A stretch of 64,000 nucleotides of DNA from Acidobacteriota bacterium (GCA_025463135.1 JAOAPY010000030.1:124001-188000), one strand, 5' to 3'. Numbered from the stretch's first letter, positions 42,835 to 52,520 are shown. Made by a program: numbers and translations. The notes: generated by a model not told the origin, from the sequence alone.

Positions 42835-42850
42835 TGCAAGCGTGTGGCCA
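42835..42850 (-). promoter_or_regulatory. sigma-54 promoter of the STAS-SLT-TolC-EmrAB operon
   Basis: On the minus strand TGGCCACACGCTTGCA has GG and GC 10 bp apart and a perfect TTGCA; GGCCAC replaces GGCACG at the -24 side. It lies 67 bp before the STAS start codon and about 150 bp after the gene for a sigma-54 activator on the same strand. Confidence 0.65.
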
Positions 42851-42944
42851 CACCCAAGCTGGTTGCAAGAATTACGTAAGCTATGGAGAGACAACAGGTT
42901 AGGACCAAATTAGAAGCGGGAAATACGAAGGTGTTTTGATGGAA

Positions 42945-42988
42945 GCGAAATGTCGACGTGATATTTCGCGTCGGCGGCGAGATATCGC
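42945..42988 (-). promoter_or_regulatory. candidate enhancer site for the V4R activator
   Basis: Inverted repeat GCGAAAT-N11-ATTTCGC (42945-42969) and GCGA-GATA-TCGC (42977-42988), 95-150 bp upstream of the -24 element, where activators of this class bind. Confidence 0.45.
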
Positions 42989-42997
42989 GTTCGAGGT

Positions 42998-44722
42998 TTA
43001 GCGGAGGCCGAGTTTCTTCATGCGGCTGCGGAGCGTCGAGGCCGGCAGGTTGAGAATTTCTGCCGCTCCACCTTTGCCGGCGATGACGCCGCCGGTACGT
43101 TTTAAGACTTCTTGAAGGTAATGGCGCTCCATCTCTTCGAAGGTCATGAGTTTTGTCTTAGCCGGCGAGGCGGCCTGGGCAGCCTGTTCGTGATTCACGG
43201 TCTCGTTCCCAGCCAGTGGTAGATTGATCTTCAACACCGTCCCTTCGGCCAGCAACACGGCTCGCTCCACAACGTGTTCGAGCTCGCGTATGTTGCCGGG
43301 CCAGGGGTAATGAAGGAGCCGTTCAAGCGTCTCTTGTTCGATTGACGAAATATTCTTACGGAAGCGCGCGCGGAATTTCTGCGCGAAGTAGTTGGTGAGC
43401 AGGCGGATGTCCTCGCGCCGTTCGCGCAAGGGCGGCAGTCTGATTGGAAAAACGTTCAAGCGATAAAACAGATCGGATCGAAATTTACCTTCCGCAACAA
43501 GTTTTTGGAGCGGTTGATTTGTCGCCGCGATGACGCGCACATCCACCTTGATGGTTTGCGTTCCACCGACGCGTTCGAACTCTCCCTCCTGAAGTACGCG
43601 CAGAAACTTGGATTGTGTCTCGAGCGGAATCTCGCCCACTTCATCGAGAAAGATGGTTGCGCCGTTGGCGATCTCGAAGCGCCCCAGGCGGCGCTGCGCA
43701 GCGCCGGTAAAGGCGCCCTTCTCGTGGCCGAATAACTCGCTTTCAACCAGACCGGCGGGCAACGCGGCACAATTTACCGTTACCAGGGGTCGCTGTTTTC
43801 GTTCGCTGCGCGAATGAATAGCGCGCGCGATCAATTCTTTGCCTGTGCCTGTCTCGCCGGTAAGCAATACAGTTGCGTCTGATCCGGCGACCTGTGCCAC
43901 GTCGCGCATTACCTGTTTGAAACTGGGACTCACGCCGACGAGCTCGCTCACGTTGTAAGACTCGTTCAGCGACTCTTGCAGGTAGACCACCTGCGATTCG
44001 AGCTCGCGTACACGCTCGTGTTCCTTAGCGAGCTCCAGCGAGCGCTTCTCCAACTCTTCAAGAAAGTTTTGCAGGCTGGCGCGTTCGCCTTTGCTGCGCT
44101 TGATCAGCGACATAAACTCTTCGTCGCTGAGCAGGGAATACTCGAGCGCGCGTCGTGCCACCTCACTGCCAGGTTCGATGTTGGTGCTGCCGTAGGCCAG
44201 GCAGCGAGCGTCGCCACGTCCGACGCATTCCGTTTCCACGAAAAAAACTTCTTTTCCCAAAACAGCGGATGCATAGCCACTGGCGTAACCCACCAAAGTC
44301 CAGCAGACCGGGATGGGACTGACGCCGAGGTGTGACAAATGCTGGTCCGCTTCGTAGGAGTTCACCCACTCTGACTCGGCTTCAAAGACCCCACGCTCCA
44401 AATCCACTTCCAGGCGCAGCGGGCGTACCCGGACACTCCCGTCGAGCGAGCGCAACTTCATCCCCAGTCGCCACCAGTCATCCTCGCCCTCTTCGACGAA
44501 CCATTGTCGCACGGTGAGGGCGCTACGGTAGCCGTAAGCATAGCCAAAGCGCGCCAGCACTCTGCGCGCTTCATGGACCCCAAGTTTCGTGATCAGCTCT
44601 CTACGAAGCACGCCGAGCGCATCGGCATCAATAAGAAGCACGCGCCGGTTTTTGAGATAGAGCGTCCCTGCTGCTTCGTCGGACTGTATCAGCTCAAAGA
44701 GTTTAAGGTCTTCCGGTTTCAT
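42998..44722 (-). CDS. XylR/DmpR-like sigma-54 activator with V4R ligand domain
   Basis: 574 residues from ATG 44722; the longer frame crosses repeat DNA. Residues about 1-95 match the XylR N-terminal domain (GTLYLKNRRVLLIDADALGV), followed by a V4R domain (about 120-200, VGYASGYASAVLGKEVFFVE, ECVGRGDARC) that binds aromatic or small hydrophobic effectors in relatives. A coiled coil leads to the AAA+ domain: GETGTGKE, GAFTGA, FLDEVGEI, WPGNIRELEH. The Fis-type helix-turn-helix is at the end (GKGGAAEILNLPASTLRSRM). There is no receiver, so it is activated by ligand, not by phosphorylation. It probably turns on the efflux operon directly downstream. Confidence 0.92.
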   Translation of the reverse strand: MKPEDLKLFELIQSDEAAGTLYLKNRRVLLIDADALGVLRRELITKLGVHEARRVLARFGYAYGYRSALTVRQWFVEEGEDDWWRLGMKLRSLDGSVRVRPLRLEVDLERGVFEAESEWVNSYEADQHLSHLGVSPIPVCWTLVGYASGYASAVLGKEVFFVETECVGRGDARCLAYGSTNIEPGSEVARRALEYSLLSDEEFMSLIKRSKGERASLQNFLEELEKRSLELAKEHERVRELESQVVYLQESLNESYNVSELVGVSPSFKQVMRDVAQVAGSDATVLLTGETGTGKELIARAIHSRSERKQRPLVTVNCAALPAGLVESELFGHEKGAFTGAAQRRLGRFEIANGATIFLDEVGEIPLETQSKFLRVLQEGEFERVGGTQTIKVDVRVIAATNQPLQKLVAEGKFRSDLFYRLNVFPIRLPPLRERREDIRLLTNYFAQKFRARFRKNISSIEQETLERLLHYPWPGNIRELEHVVERAVLLAEGTVLKINLPLAGNETVNHEQAAQAASPAKTKLMTFEEMERHYLQEVLKRTGGVIAGKGGAAEILNLPASTLRSRMKKLGLR

Positions 44723-44743
44723 TACGGCGCCATCGTTCGGTTG

Positions 44744-44826
44744 CAGATTTGCGATCTCGGATTTCGGATTCGATTTTCTTGAGTACAATCTAAAGTCGTC
44801 AATCGCAAATCTCAAATCGAATTGAC
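44744..44826. repeat. AGATTTGCGAT inverted repeat upstream of the activator gene
   Basis: AGATTTGCGAT (44745-44755) pairs with ATCGCAAATCT (44801-44811), and GTCAAT/ATTGAC lie further out on the right arm. It may carry the promoter of the activator; nothing else is visible in the short spacer. Confidence 0.5.
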
Positions 44827-44885
44827 GGGATCATTGAATTCCCAAAGCGCGTTGTACGGCTCCGCTATGCGGTGCAGAATCGCAG

Positions 44886-45521
44886 CTATGGCTTTCTGGC
44901 AAAGATGTACGCGCGCCGACTTTGATGTTCCACGTCTTCTGAATAAGGATCTCTTTCCATCACTTCCTCCAAATCAAAGCCTGCCGACCTGAGATCGTTC
45001 TTTACGTCTTCGGTTTCAAAGAAGAAAAAATCCAGGGACACTTCCTTGCCCAGAAACTCATCGAGATGCTTGATTTCATGTCCCACATGAAAAGCGAGCA
45101 ATAGGATTCCGTTCGGACACAGCACTCGCCTTAACTCTTGCAGGGCCAGAACGACTAAGGGGCGGGGCAGGTTGACGATGGCATAAAAAGCCGCGATGCC
45201 GCCGTAGGAATTATCCGGAACATCCGAGAGGGCGAGCATGTCTCCTTGCTGAAAGGGAATATGTGGGCTCAAACTTTGTGCTTCCCGAACCATTGCCGGT
45301 GACAGATCTATACCGCAAACCCTTGCTCCATGAGCGGATAAATAACGCGCGATCTGTCCGGGCCCACAGCCCATGTCACAGATGACTCCCAGGTCACCGG
45401 CCTTTTCAACCAGCCACTCGAGTAACTTCCGGTCAAATGGCTTCTTGTCCAGTTCATCGCGAAAGTGGGCGGCGTAGTTTTCAGCGACTCGGTCATAAGT
45501 GCTTTGCACATCATCGCTCAT
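44886..45521 (-). CDS. class I SAM-dependent methyltransferase
   Basis: 211 residues. Motif I is GVICDMGCGPGQIARYLSAH near residue 48, with RVCGIDLSPAMV following and DVPDNSYGGIAAFYAIVNLP at the motif-II region. Type-11 methyltransferase layout with an unknown small substrate. The end LEEVMERDPYSEDVEHQSRR is typical of a subgroup in which the C-terminal strand closes the sheet. Monocistronic, with repeat DNA upstream. Confidence 0.88.
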   Translation of the reverse strand: MSDDVQSTYDRVAENYAAHFRDELDKKPFDRKLLEWLVEKAGDLGVICDMGCGPGQIARYLSAHGARVCGIDLSPAMVREAQSLSPHIPFQQGDMLALSDVPDNSYGGIAAFYAIVNLPRPLVVLALQELRRVLCPNGILLLAFHVGHEIKHLDEFLGKEVSLDFFFFETEDVKNDLRSAGFDLEEVMERDPYSEDVEHQSRRAYIFARKP

Positions 45522-45619
45522 GGTTCCATTGTACTGTAGCGTGTACGGGCAAAGCAGTCTCGGAGACAGCGGCGCTCTTGCCGAGAGATCTGCCGCAAAA
45601 GGTTGTTTAAGATTCTACG

Positions 45620-45672
45620 AGTGGCAAAGGGCATCTTGCCCATGGATCACGGGCGGGACGCCTGTGCCACGC
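45620..45672. repeat. GTGGCA...TGCCAC palindrome
   Basis: GTGGCAAAGGGCATCTTGCC (45620) faces GGGCGGGACGCCTGTGCCAC (about 45651-45670). A dispersed-repeat type; part of the end (CACAGGCGT) also occurs near 12366 and 15460. Confidence 0.5.
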
Positions 45673-45680
45673 TTGGAAAT

Positions 45681-46316
45681 TCAATCAACCAGATGGTTCT
45701 GAATCGCGTAGTGGGTGAGTTCCGCATTAGTTCTTATCCCCATCTTTTCCAAGATGCGTGCTCGGTAGGTGCTAATGGTATTAGCACTCAGCGAGAGCAG
45801 CACGGCAATCTCACCCACTGCTTTTCCGGAAGCAATCAAGCGCATCACTTCAAACTCACGATCGGAAAGGCTCTCGTGGGGCGGGCGATCGCTTCCTCTT
45901 TCCAGATTGATAACCAGTTCCTCGGCGAATGCTTTACTTATATACCTGGCCCCGCTTGCGACTTGGTTTATCGCTTTGAGCAATTCCGCTCGCGAACTGT
46001 CTTTAGTGATATAGCCTGCGGCCCCTGCTTTGAAAGCCCGGCGCGCATACTGTTCTTCGTCATGCATGGTGAGTATGAGCACGCGAAGCCGAGGGCGGAT
46101 CTGTCGTATCTCTTTCAAGGCGTCCAATCCGTTCCCCCCACCACCCAGAGAAATATCCAGGATCACGAGATCCCAGTTCTCTTCGCGAACGAGTTTAAGT
46201 ACCTCCAGGGCGGTACTGGCTTCTCCAAAGCTGGTTTCCTCCGGTTGGTCCTCGAATATTTTCTTAACGCCATTTCGAACCACAGCGTGATCATCAGCTA
46301 TGAGGACTTTCTTCAT
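45681..46316 (-). CDS. NarL/FixJ-family response regulator
   Basis: 211 residues from ATG 46316; an in-frame ATG at 46325 is equally possible. Receiver domain with [11 protein letters not shown], phosphoacceptor Asp in [20 protein letters not shown] (an extra glycine stretch before GLDAL is unusual), and Lys in YITKDSS. The LuxR-type helix-turn-helix is [20 protein letters not shown] and [13 protein letters not shown]. No histidine kinase is adjacent, so it is an orphan regulator here. Confidence 0.92.
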   Translation of the reverse strand: MKKVLIADDHAVVRNGVKKIFEDQPEETSFGEASTALEVLKLVREENWDLVILDISLGGGGNGLDALKEIRQIRPRLRVLILTMHDEEQYARRAFKAGAAGYITKDSSRAELLKAINQVASGARYISKAFAEELVINLERGSDRPPHESLSDREFEVMRLIASGKAVGEIAVLLSLSANTISTYRARILEKMGIRTNAELTHYAIQNHLVD

Positions 46317-46451
46317 TGGTCTCATTATCCGCGGAATTAGAGGAGCAGTTCGAAGCGGGTGCGCCGGTTGAGAGCGGTGCCGTCGAGAGCGGAGCGCTGC
46401 TGAGTCGGCTTAACGCAGAGTTCGCGCGCGTTGAAAAAGCATTCGCGGTTC

Positions 46452-48590
46452 TTAGTCCGAGCTGGCCAAATCTCCCGGCGTGATCTCGGACAGATCGTAG
46501 AGCATCGTGCCTTTGACCAAAATCTGACGGAGAAAACGGAAGCCGAATTTGGATTCGAATCGTTTGATGGCTATGTTCTCCGGTTGAGCTAAGCCATAAA
46601 TTCGATCTAGTCCCAGGCAGGAGAATCCGTGGTTAAGGACGGCGCGGTACAACTCCTTGGTTATAGGATCGCCCCTGAACTCCGGCATGATGCCCAGGCT
46701 GACCTCGACACCGCCGGCATCCAGACTCTGAGAAAATCCACACATGCCCACAAACGCCTTGTCGGATTTGCGATAGACGGGCCAGCGCGTGATGCCGTTT
46801 TTTTTGTGCTGCACTCGCCAGTAGTGGATCATGGCTTTCAACTGCCGGTCGGTGAATTGTTGATTCCAAAACAGGTAGCGTTTGACTTCAGGATCGTCGG
46901 CCAAACGACGCAGATCGCGGAAATGGCGCAACGAAAAAGTGTGCAGGAAGAGGTTGGGCGTCTCAATAACAACAGACGACTTGTGAGGCGGTGAATCCAG
47001 TTCATCCACAGTTTCTTCTGATTTCGAAGAGGAGCAACCAACGGGAACCCATTCCTGCTTCGGATTTGCGGTTGTCAGCATCTGTTGCAGACTATTACCC
47101 TGCGCCTGATTTGCTGCGACGGTTAGCTCATTAGGACAAACGGTTTTGGCGCTCATTGTAGTTAGGTCCAGACCCTGAGTCGCGGAGTAGTTGAGGGGCT
47201 CGTAGTCCGGGGGCGGAGGGAAGGGACCGTTTACCAGCGGATCGCAATAGCGCACGTTAATTGTCCCTTGCGAAAAAGCGACCGTGGCATTGCTGAGATC
47301 GGCATTAGTCAGATCCGACTGCGTAAAGTTGACGCCCTGGAGGCAGGCGCCAATCAACGAGCTTGTGATACTGCCTTGCAATGTCGGAGAGAGCTGCGCT
47401 TTGGTCAGATTCGCCCCGACCAGGCATGCGTTATTGAATTTGGCGCCCTGCAAGGCGGCGGCGGTAAGATCGATTCCCTCCAAATAGGCATTTGAAAAAT
47501 CAGCCTGCTCGATCGTGGCTGCGTCGGACATTTGCGTGGCCGCTCCAAAAACGGTGGCGAATGCAAAGCTGACTCCAAATAAGTTTGCCTTGCTGAAGAT
47601 GACGTTCGGCATATAAGTATAAGAGAGAGTCGCTGCCGCCGTTTTATCGAGGCCGCCCAATTGTGCCGAGGTAAAATCAACTCCCTGAAAGATAGCGCCA
47701 ACGAACACCGACTGTATTAACGTGGCCTCGATCAGATACGCGTAACTGAAGTCTGATTTGGAAAAATCTGCGCCGGTAAAGTCGGCCTTGGTAAAGTCTG
47801 CGTGCAGGTTCGGGTTGGCTGAACCGATCTTGCAGCTAATCCCGGTGGTGTTGTCGAAATGTGTGCCCCTGGCGCTGATGGCTGTGCCCCAAATGACGTT
47901 GGAGACATCAGTGCCGGTAAAGAAAGCCCCATCCAGGGTGGCGCCACTAAAGTTAGTCTTGTCGAGCGAGGCGCCGACAAATATCGCATTCGTCAGTGTC
48001 GCCCCCGAGAAGATTGTGCCGTCGAGGTTGGCGTTGGTGAAATCAGCCCCAGTGCAGTTTACGCCGCTCAGGTCGGCCTGGCTCAAGTCAACATTTTGGA
48101 AGTCACAACTCTGAGCGTTTTTGGAGCTTTGAATCGCCGCCAACGAGGGCGTGATCGTCGTTTGCGTAAAATTGTAGAAGGTGTCGCTGCCGAGGACTTC
48201 CAACTCGCCCGCAATCGGAAAAACCAGGTAGGGTAGTAGAACGTTGACACTGTAACGAACAGGCAGCCATTGACTCTGGCCGGTGGAATAGATTTGCAGC
48301 GCCACTTGTCCACCGCCTTGATCGATGGTTTTCATGGAATAGGCCTGGTCAATTGAGGTATCGCCGATGACCCATCCTACCGATTCAATCGCGCTCAGAT
48401 AGAAAAGATCCCCCATCTGGATTGTAAGAGTCTCATCAGCATTCTGATAGACAATCCAACGCTCGATCTCGGTAGCGCTCGGAGCTGAGACTACTGGGTA
48501 AGTTTGTCCCAGACGGCTCGAGGAAGTCAGGAACATTTGGGGGCCAGTGGCATTCGTCGATTGAAACGTATACTTCCCGTAAAAAACCAT
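46452..48590 (-). CDS. pentapeptide-repeat protein fused to GNAT acetyltransferase
   Basis: 712 residues from ATG 48590, which has GGAGGGG upstream; an ATG further up overlaps the preceding gene. Residues 1-170 are beta-rich and unrecognised ([20 protein letters not shown]). Residues about 185-480 are pentapeptide repeats, A(D/N)LXX/A-x-F type ([40 protein letters not shown]). Residues about 540-700 are a RimJ/RimL-type N-acetyltransferase ([40 protein letters not shown]). Pentapeptide coils are known as DNA mimics and scaffolds; the acetyl acceptor is unknown. There is no signal peptide. Last gene of the TULIP operon, 5 bp after TULIP copy 3. Confidence 0.85.
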   Translation of the reverse strand: MVFYGKYTFQSTNATGPQMFLTSSSRLGQTYPVVSAPSATEIERWIVYQNADETLTIQMGDLFYLSAIESVGWVIGDTSIDQAYSMKTIDQGGGQVALQIYSTGQSQWLPVRYSVNVLLPYLVFPIAGELEVLGSDTFYNFTQTTITPSLAAIQSSKNAQSCDFQNVDLSQADLSGVNCTGADFTNANLDGTIFSGATLTNAIFVGASLDKTNFSGATLDGAFFTGTDVSNVIWGTAISARGTHFDNTTGISCKIGSANPNLHADFTKADFTGADFSKSDFSYAYLIEATLIQSVFVGAIFQGVDFTSAQLGGLDKTAAATLSYTYMPNVIFSKANLFGVSFAFATVFGAATQMSDAATIEQADFSNAYLEGIDLTAAALQGAKFNNACLVGANLTKAQLSPTLQGSITSSLIGACLQGVNFTQSDLTNADLSNATVAFSQGTINVRYCDPLVNGPFPPPPDYEPLNYSATQGLDLTTMSAKTVCPNELTVAANQAQGNSLQQMLTTANPKQEWVPVGCSSSKSEETVDELDSPPHKSSVVIETPNLFLHTFSLRHFRDLRRLADDPEVKRYLFWNQQFTDRQLKAMIHYWRVQHKKNGITRWPVYRKSDKAFVGMCGFSQSLDAGGVEVSLGIMPEFRGDPITKELYRAVLNHGFSCLGLDRIYGLAQPENIAIKRFESKFGFRFLRQILVKGTMLYDLSEITPGDLASSD

Positions 48591-48595
48591 GACTT

Positions 48596-50368
48596 CTATG
48601 CCCCTCCGGTCGGTTTGGTCTTGAAGAGTTCTGCATGCATCGGGTGCCACACAGCGTTCGGGTCGATCTCAACCAGTTGTTTGGACATGAGATACTTAAC
48701 GCCATCGTCAGCGGCATACTGCACGTCAGAAAGGACGTTGGCATAGCCCGGCGCCAGCGTAATGGTGGCATTGTTGAACAGGAAATTGAATCCCTGGATG
48801 CGAGGCAAGGCCACCCCTGCTTGTCCGATCTTTGCGACCTCAGTGGCGTACACAGGTTGCAGGACCCAGTTCCAAATCACGGTGAAATCGCCGCCGTTAA
48901 TACCGGGGATTGGAGAACTGACAAACGTGGTGGTGGTCAAAGGAGATACGATTTGGAAGGCAAACTGCAGCGTCTGAGTCGTTCCTGAAATACCAAGTAC
49001 GAACGCCTGCAAAACGTCTGTCTGACTTACGTCAAAAGTGATCACCGGGATGGTCACGCCCGCGTCGACCACGTTCATAACGACTTGATCGCTGTGGGTG
49101 ACGACCGCGCCCACCACCAGCGCCACACTTTCAATGACGGTCTTGTACTGTTCGGCATTTGCCTGGCCCAGTGTACTAACCAGTTGCGCAAAAAATGTCG
49201 GCTCGTCCATAAATACTGATCCCTTGAGCAGCAGCAGGCTGTTGTAAACCGCGAGCGGAAGCTGGTTTTGCAGGCTGCCGATGTTGGCGGCGGTCAGATC
49301 GTAAATCTGCTGAAATTGCACCGTGGGCGCGACCAGTGCCTTGATGTTTGCCGTCATCGACATGTTCGGGTAAGCATTGTAGAGGGCCTGCAGCGGCGTG
49401 TTGTTGAAGTTGCTCGTGTTCAGGGCCGCCGGGTCGGGAATGTTGCCCGGCGTGGCCGTGGCCACCAGATCCCCGTCCTGAAAAAAGGCCCACATCAGAG
49501 CGCTGAACGTGTAGTCCGAAGCGTAATAGTTCAAATGATTGTTGGCGGGAATGGGGGGCAATGACAATTGCGGCGGATTGGCGCCCGCGTAGGCCGTGCC
49601 CTGATAAGCCACGTTGCCGGTTACGCCGACGGCGATGCCGCTGTTGCCGGGAAAGGTGAGGCCGCTTGGTCCCACCGGAAACTGGAACACAATATTCGGG
49701 GTGATGTTTCCGCTCGAGGGAATCGACTGAAACAGGGGCTTGATCAAGGCTTGGATCGCCGTACTAAAGTCAATCGTATCGACCGCTGCTTTAGTGGCGT
49801 TGCTCACCTGAGTTGAGAAGCATCCTGAAGAGTCTTGCAAGTTTACAATACTATTCGACGGTATGTTGGGAGACACTCCTGTGGTCGCCACCGCGGAGCT
49901 GATGAAGTTGAATTGCCAGTCGTTGTTGTTGAAAACAAACTCGAAGACTACGGTGATGGTCATCTGCGAAAAGCCGACCGAATATGGGTAATTGTTGTTC
50001 GCGTAACCGGTAGAATTGCAACCAGCAGCGTTGCAGTCCACATTGTCGTACGTTTCATTCCAATTGAATTTCGCTTGGAAGTTGTTTGCGAGCAGCGTCA
50101 GAGTAAACTGGCCGCTATCTCCCTGGGTGAGCGATTGGAAAGTCGGAGTGAACGAAGACAAGGAACCACTCGACAGGGCTATGACGATGTTGTTGGCCCA
50201 TGTGGACCCGCCCTTAGTTGACGTAATCAAGATGTCGCCCACGTCAATCACATTGTTGGGTGGACTAATTTTTTGGACCGCCTGGACAATTTCATTGACC
50301 AGTAGCACGTTGGTGAAATACTGGAGACCACTGGGCGAGATCGCCACGGTGATACCTTGAAGAGACAT
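48596..50368 (-). CDS. BPI/LBP/CETP-like (TULIP) protein, copy 3
   Basis: 590 residues, paralogue of the two genes upstream; by eye copies 1 and 3 are the most alike, about three quarters identical. It begins MSLQGITVAISPSGLQYFTN without a signal peptide. The junction between the two halves (YYASDYTFSALMWAF, AYPNMSMTANIKALVAPTVQ) and the end (GVALPRIQGFNFLFNN, PGYANVLSDV) follow the human BPI pattern. It differs by a DCNAAGC pair in the N-terminal half that could form a disulfide. The ribosome site AGGAGAAAGAAC is shared with copy 2. It is predicted to bind lipid in long hydrophobic grooves. Confidence 0.85.
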   Translation of the reverse strand: MSLQGITVAISPSGLQYFTNVLLVNEIVQAVQKISPPNNVIDVGDILITSTKGGSTWANNIVIALSSGSLSSFTPTFQSLTQGDSGQFTLTLLANNFQAKFNWNETYDNVDCNAAGCNSTGYANNNYPYSVGFSQMTITVVFEFVFNNNDWQFNFISSAVATTGVSPNIPSNSIVNLQDSSGCFSTQVSNATKAAVDTIDFSTAIQALIKPLFQSIPSSGNITPNIVFQFPVGPSGLTFPGNSGIAVGVTGNVAYQGTAYAGANPPQLSLPPIPANNHLNYYASDYTFSALMWAFFQDGDLVATATPGNIPDPAALNTSNFNNTPLQALYNAYPNMSMTANIKALVAPTVQFQQIYDLTAANIGSLQNQLPLAVYNSLLLLKGSVFMDEPTFFAQLVSTLGQANAEQYKTVIESVALVVGAVVTHSDQVVMNVVDAGVTIPVITFDVSQTDVLQAFVLGISGTTQTLQFAFQIVSPLTTTTFVSSPIPGINGGDFTVIWNWVLQPVYATEVAKIGQAGVALPRIQGFNFLFNNATITLAPGYANVLSDVQYAADDGVKYLMSKQLVEIDPNAVWHPMHAELFKTKPTGGA

Positions 50369-50399
50369 GTTCTTTCTCCTTGGAATTTAAGAGCGCGAC

Positions 50400-50515
50400 G
50401 CACAAGTTGACGGAAGCTAAAACTCATGGATAGCTCGCTGCGCCTCGCAGGGCTTTTGAAATGACTCTTAGTTGCGCATAGACCGTCGGCCAACGCCATC
50501 CGACCATTGTCAACA
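50400..50515 (-). pseudogene. decayed copy of the 3' end of the 1056-residue gene
   Basis: Minus-strand GCCGACGGTCTATGCGCAACT and TATCCATGAGTTTTAGCTT align with GCGGACGGTCTACACGCTCA and CATCCGTGAGTATTTGGCT at the end of the 1056-residue gene, with small deletions that destroy the frame. It is the older of two fossils between the TULIP copies. Confidence 0.65.
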
Positions 50516-50519
50516 ACTC

Positions 50520-52298
50520 TCAAGCGCCTCCGGCGGCATTGGTTTTGAAGAGGTCTGAACGGAACGGCTCCCACACTGCGTTCGGGTCGATCTCAACCAG
50601 TTGTTTGGACATCAGGTATTTAACGCCATTGTCAGTGACATACTGCACGTCTGACAGTACGTTGGCGTAGCCCGGTTCAAGCGTAATGGTCGCCTGGCTG
50701 AATAGGAAATCGAATCCCTGGATACGCGGCAAGCACACCCCTTTCTTTCCGATCTCTGCGACCTCAGTGCTGTAAGGCATCTGCAGAGCAAAGTTCCAGA
50801 TGTAACTGAAGTCGCCGCTGTTGATACCTGGAATTGGAGAACTGATAAACTGCGTGGTTGTCAAAGCATCTACTATCTGGAAAGCGAACTGCAGGGTCTG
50901 GGTAGTTCCTGAAATACCCAGGACGAATGCCTGCAAGATGTCCGTCTGACTTACATTAAAGGTGATGACCGGGATAGTCTGGCCCGCGTCGATTACGTTC
51001 AAGACGACCTGATCGCTGTGTGCGACGACTGCGCCCACCACCAGCGCCACACTTTCAATTACGGTCTTGTACTGGTCGGCAGTTGCCTGGCCCAGCGCAT
51101 TGACCAGACCCGCGAGGAAGGACGGCTCGTCCATAAACACTGATCCTGTAAGCACCTGTAGCTGCGTGTAGACCGTGGGCGGAAGTTGGTTTTGCAGCGT
51201 GCCGATGTTGGCGCTGGTCAGATCATAAATCTGCCGGAATTGCACCGTCGGCGCGACCAGGGCCGCGATGTTGGCCGTCATGGGCTTGTCCGGGTATGCA
51301 TTGTAAAGGGCTTGCAGCGGACCGTTGTTGTAGCTGCTCGTATTCAGCGCCCCCGGATCGGGAATGTTGCCGGGAGTGGCCGTAGCCACTAGATCCCCTT
51401 CCTCAAAGAAAGCCCACATCAGAGCATCAAAGGTATAGTCCGAAGCGTAATAGTTCAGATGATTGTTGGCGGGAATGGGAGGCAAAGCCAATTGCGGTGG
51501 ATTGGTTCCCGCATAGGGCTGACCTTTATAAGTCACATTGCCAGTCACACCCGCTGCAATTCCGCTGTTGCCGGGGAACGTGAGTCCGCTGGGCCCTTGC
51601 GAAAAGTCGAATGCAATATTGGGCGTGAGGTTTCCGCTCGCGGAAATCGACTGAAAGAGGGGCTGGATCAAAGCTTGAATCGGCGTGCTGAAGTCGATCG
51701 TGTCTACTGCCGCTTTAGTAGCACCGCTTACCTGGGTCGAGAAGCAGCCCGCATACTCTTCTGAGTTTACAATACTATTCGACGGTATGTTGGGAGATAC
51801 CCCCGAAGTGGTCACCGTCGAGCTATTGAATTGGAATACCCATTGGTTGGTACGGGGACTGAAAAAGAACTCGAAGACTACGGTAATAGTCATTTGGGAA
51901 AACCCGACTGAATATGGGTAATTGTTGTTTTGATGATCCATGGTGTGGCAGCCGATTATGGAGCAGAAGACATCGTCGTACTGTTCGTTCCAATTGAATT
52001 TGGCCTGGAAGTTGTTTGCCAGCAGCGTCAGGGTAAATTCGCCGTTGTCGCCCTGCGTAATCGATTGAAAAGTCGGGCTGAAAGAAGACATGGAACCGCT
52101 CGAGAGGGCAATAACAATATTATTGGCCCAACTGGAGCCGGCTTTCGATGACGAGAGATTAATGTCGCCTGCGTTAATTGAATTGTTGGGTGGACTAACC
52201 TTTTGGAGCGCCTGGACAATTTCATTGACCAGCAGCACGTTGGTGAAATACTGGATACCACTGGGCGAGATTGCGACGGTAATACCTTGAAGAGACAT
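50520..52298 (-). CDS. BPI/LBP/CETP-like (TULIP) protein, copy 2
   Basis: 592 residues. Same plan as copies 1 and 3: GITVAISPSGIQYFTN at the start, SDYTFDALMWAFFEEG at the inter-domain junction (about residue 287), AYPDKPMTANIAALVAPTVQ, and GVCLPRIQGFDFLFSQ, PGYANVLSDV near the end. It is the most divergent of the three, with FCSIIGCHTMDH in the N-terminal domain. No signal peptide, so it is made in the cytoplasm unless exported by another route. The strong AAGGAGAAAGAAC ribosome site 5 bp before the ATG suggests high expression. In BPI proteins each half is a barrel with an apolar pocket for phospholipid or lipopolysaccharide acyl chains; the ligand here is unknown. Confidence 0.85.
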   Translation of the reverse strand: MSLQGITVAISPSGIQYFTNVLLVNEIVQALQKVSPPNNSINAGDINLSSSKAGSSWANNIVIALSSGSMSSFSPTFQSITQGDNGEFTLTLLANNFQAKFNWNEQYDDVFCSIIGCHTMDHQNNNYPYSVGFSQMTITVVFEFFFSPRTNQWVFQFNSSTVTTSGVSPNIPSNSIVNSEEYAGCFSTQVSGATKAAVDTIDFSTPIQALIQPLFQSISASGNLTPNIAFDFSQGPSGLTFPGNSGIAAGVTGNVTYKGQPYAGTNPPQLALPPIPANNHLNYYASDYTFDALMWAFFEEGDLVATATPGNIPDPGALNTSSYNNGPLQALYNAYPDKPMTANIAALVAPTVQFRQIYDLTSANIGTLQNQLPPTVYTQLQVLTGSVFMDEPSFLAGLVNALGQATADQYKTVIESVALVVGAVVAHSDQVVLNVIDAGQTIPVITFNVSQTDILQAFVLGISGTTQTLQFAFQIVDALTTTQFISSPIPGINSGDFSYIWNFALQMPYSTEVAEIGKKGVCLPRIQGFDFLFSQATITLEPGYANVLSDVQYVTDNGVKYLMSKQLVEIDPNAVWEPFRSDLFKTNAAGGA

Positions 52299-52326
52299 GT
52301 TCTTTCTCCTTAGCAGTGACGAGTGT

Positions 52327-52515
52327 TTATGAAGGAGTAGATGGCAGCCAAATACTCACGGATGGTTCGGTGCGGCCTCCGCTGGGCTTCTCGATCATTT
52401 CGAAGTTGAGCGTGTAGACCGTCCGCCAAAGGTCCACGGTCAGCCCAATGAGTCAAGAACATTTTGGGCCACTCGGATTCGTCGATTGAAACGTATATTT
52501 CCCCCTAAGAACCAC
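52327..52515 (-). pseudogene. fossil junction: 5' end of pentapeptide gene joined to 3' end of 1056-residue gene
   Basis: Read on the minus strand, 52515-52452 encodes [13 protein letters not shown], the start of the pentapeptide/GNAT gene ([13 protein letters not shown] at 48590), and 52444-52327 encodes LTVDLWRTVYTLNFEMIEKP and the rest of the 1056-residue protein's C-terminus, almost unchanged to its stop codon. So the ancestral order 1056 gene - TULIP - pentapeptide was duplicated and a deletion removed most of two genes between the TULIP copies. Confidence 0.85.
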
Positions 52516-52520
52516 GACAC

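Noticed and set aside
42769-42894. Longer start of the STAS-like protein
   Set aside because: It would place the sigma-54 promoter inside the coding region, and ATG 42768 has a ribosome site.
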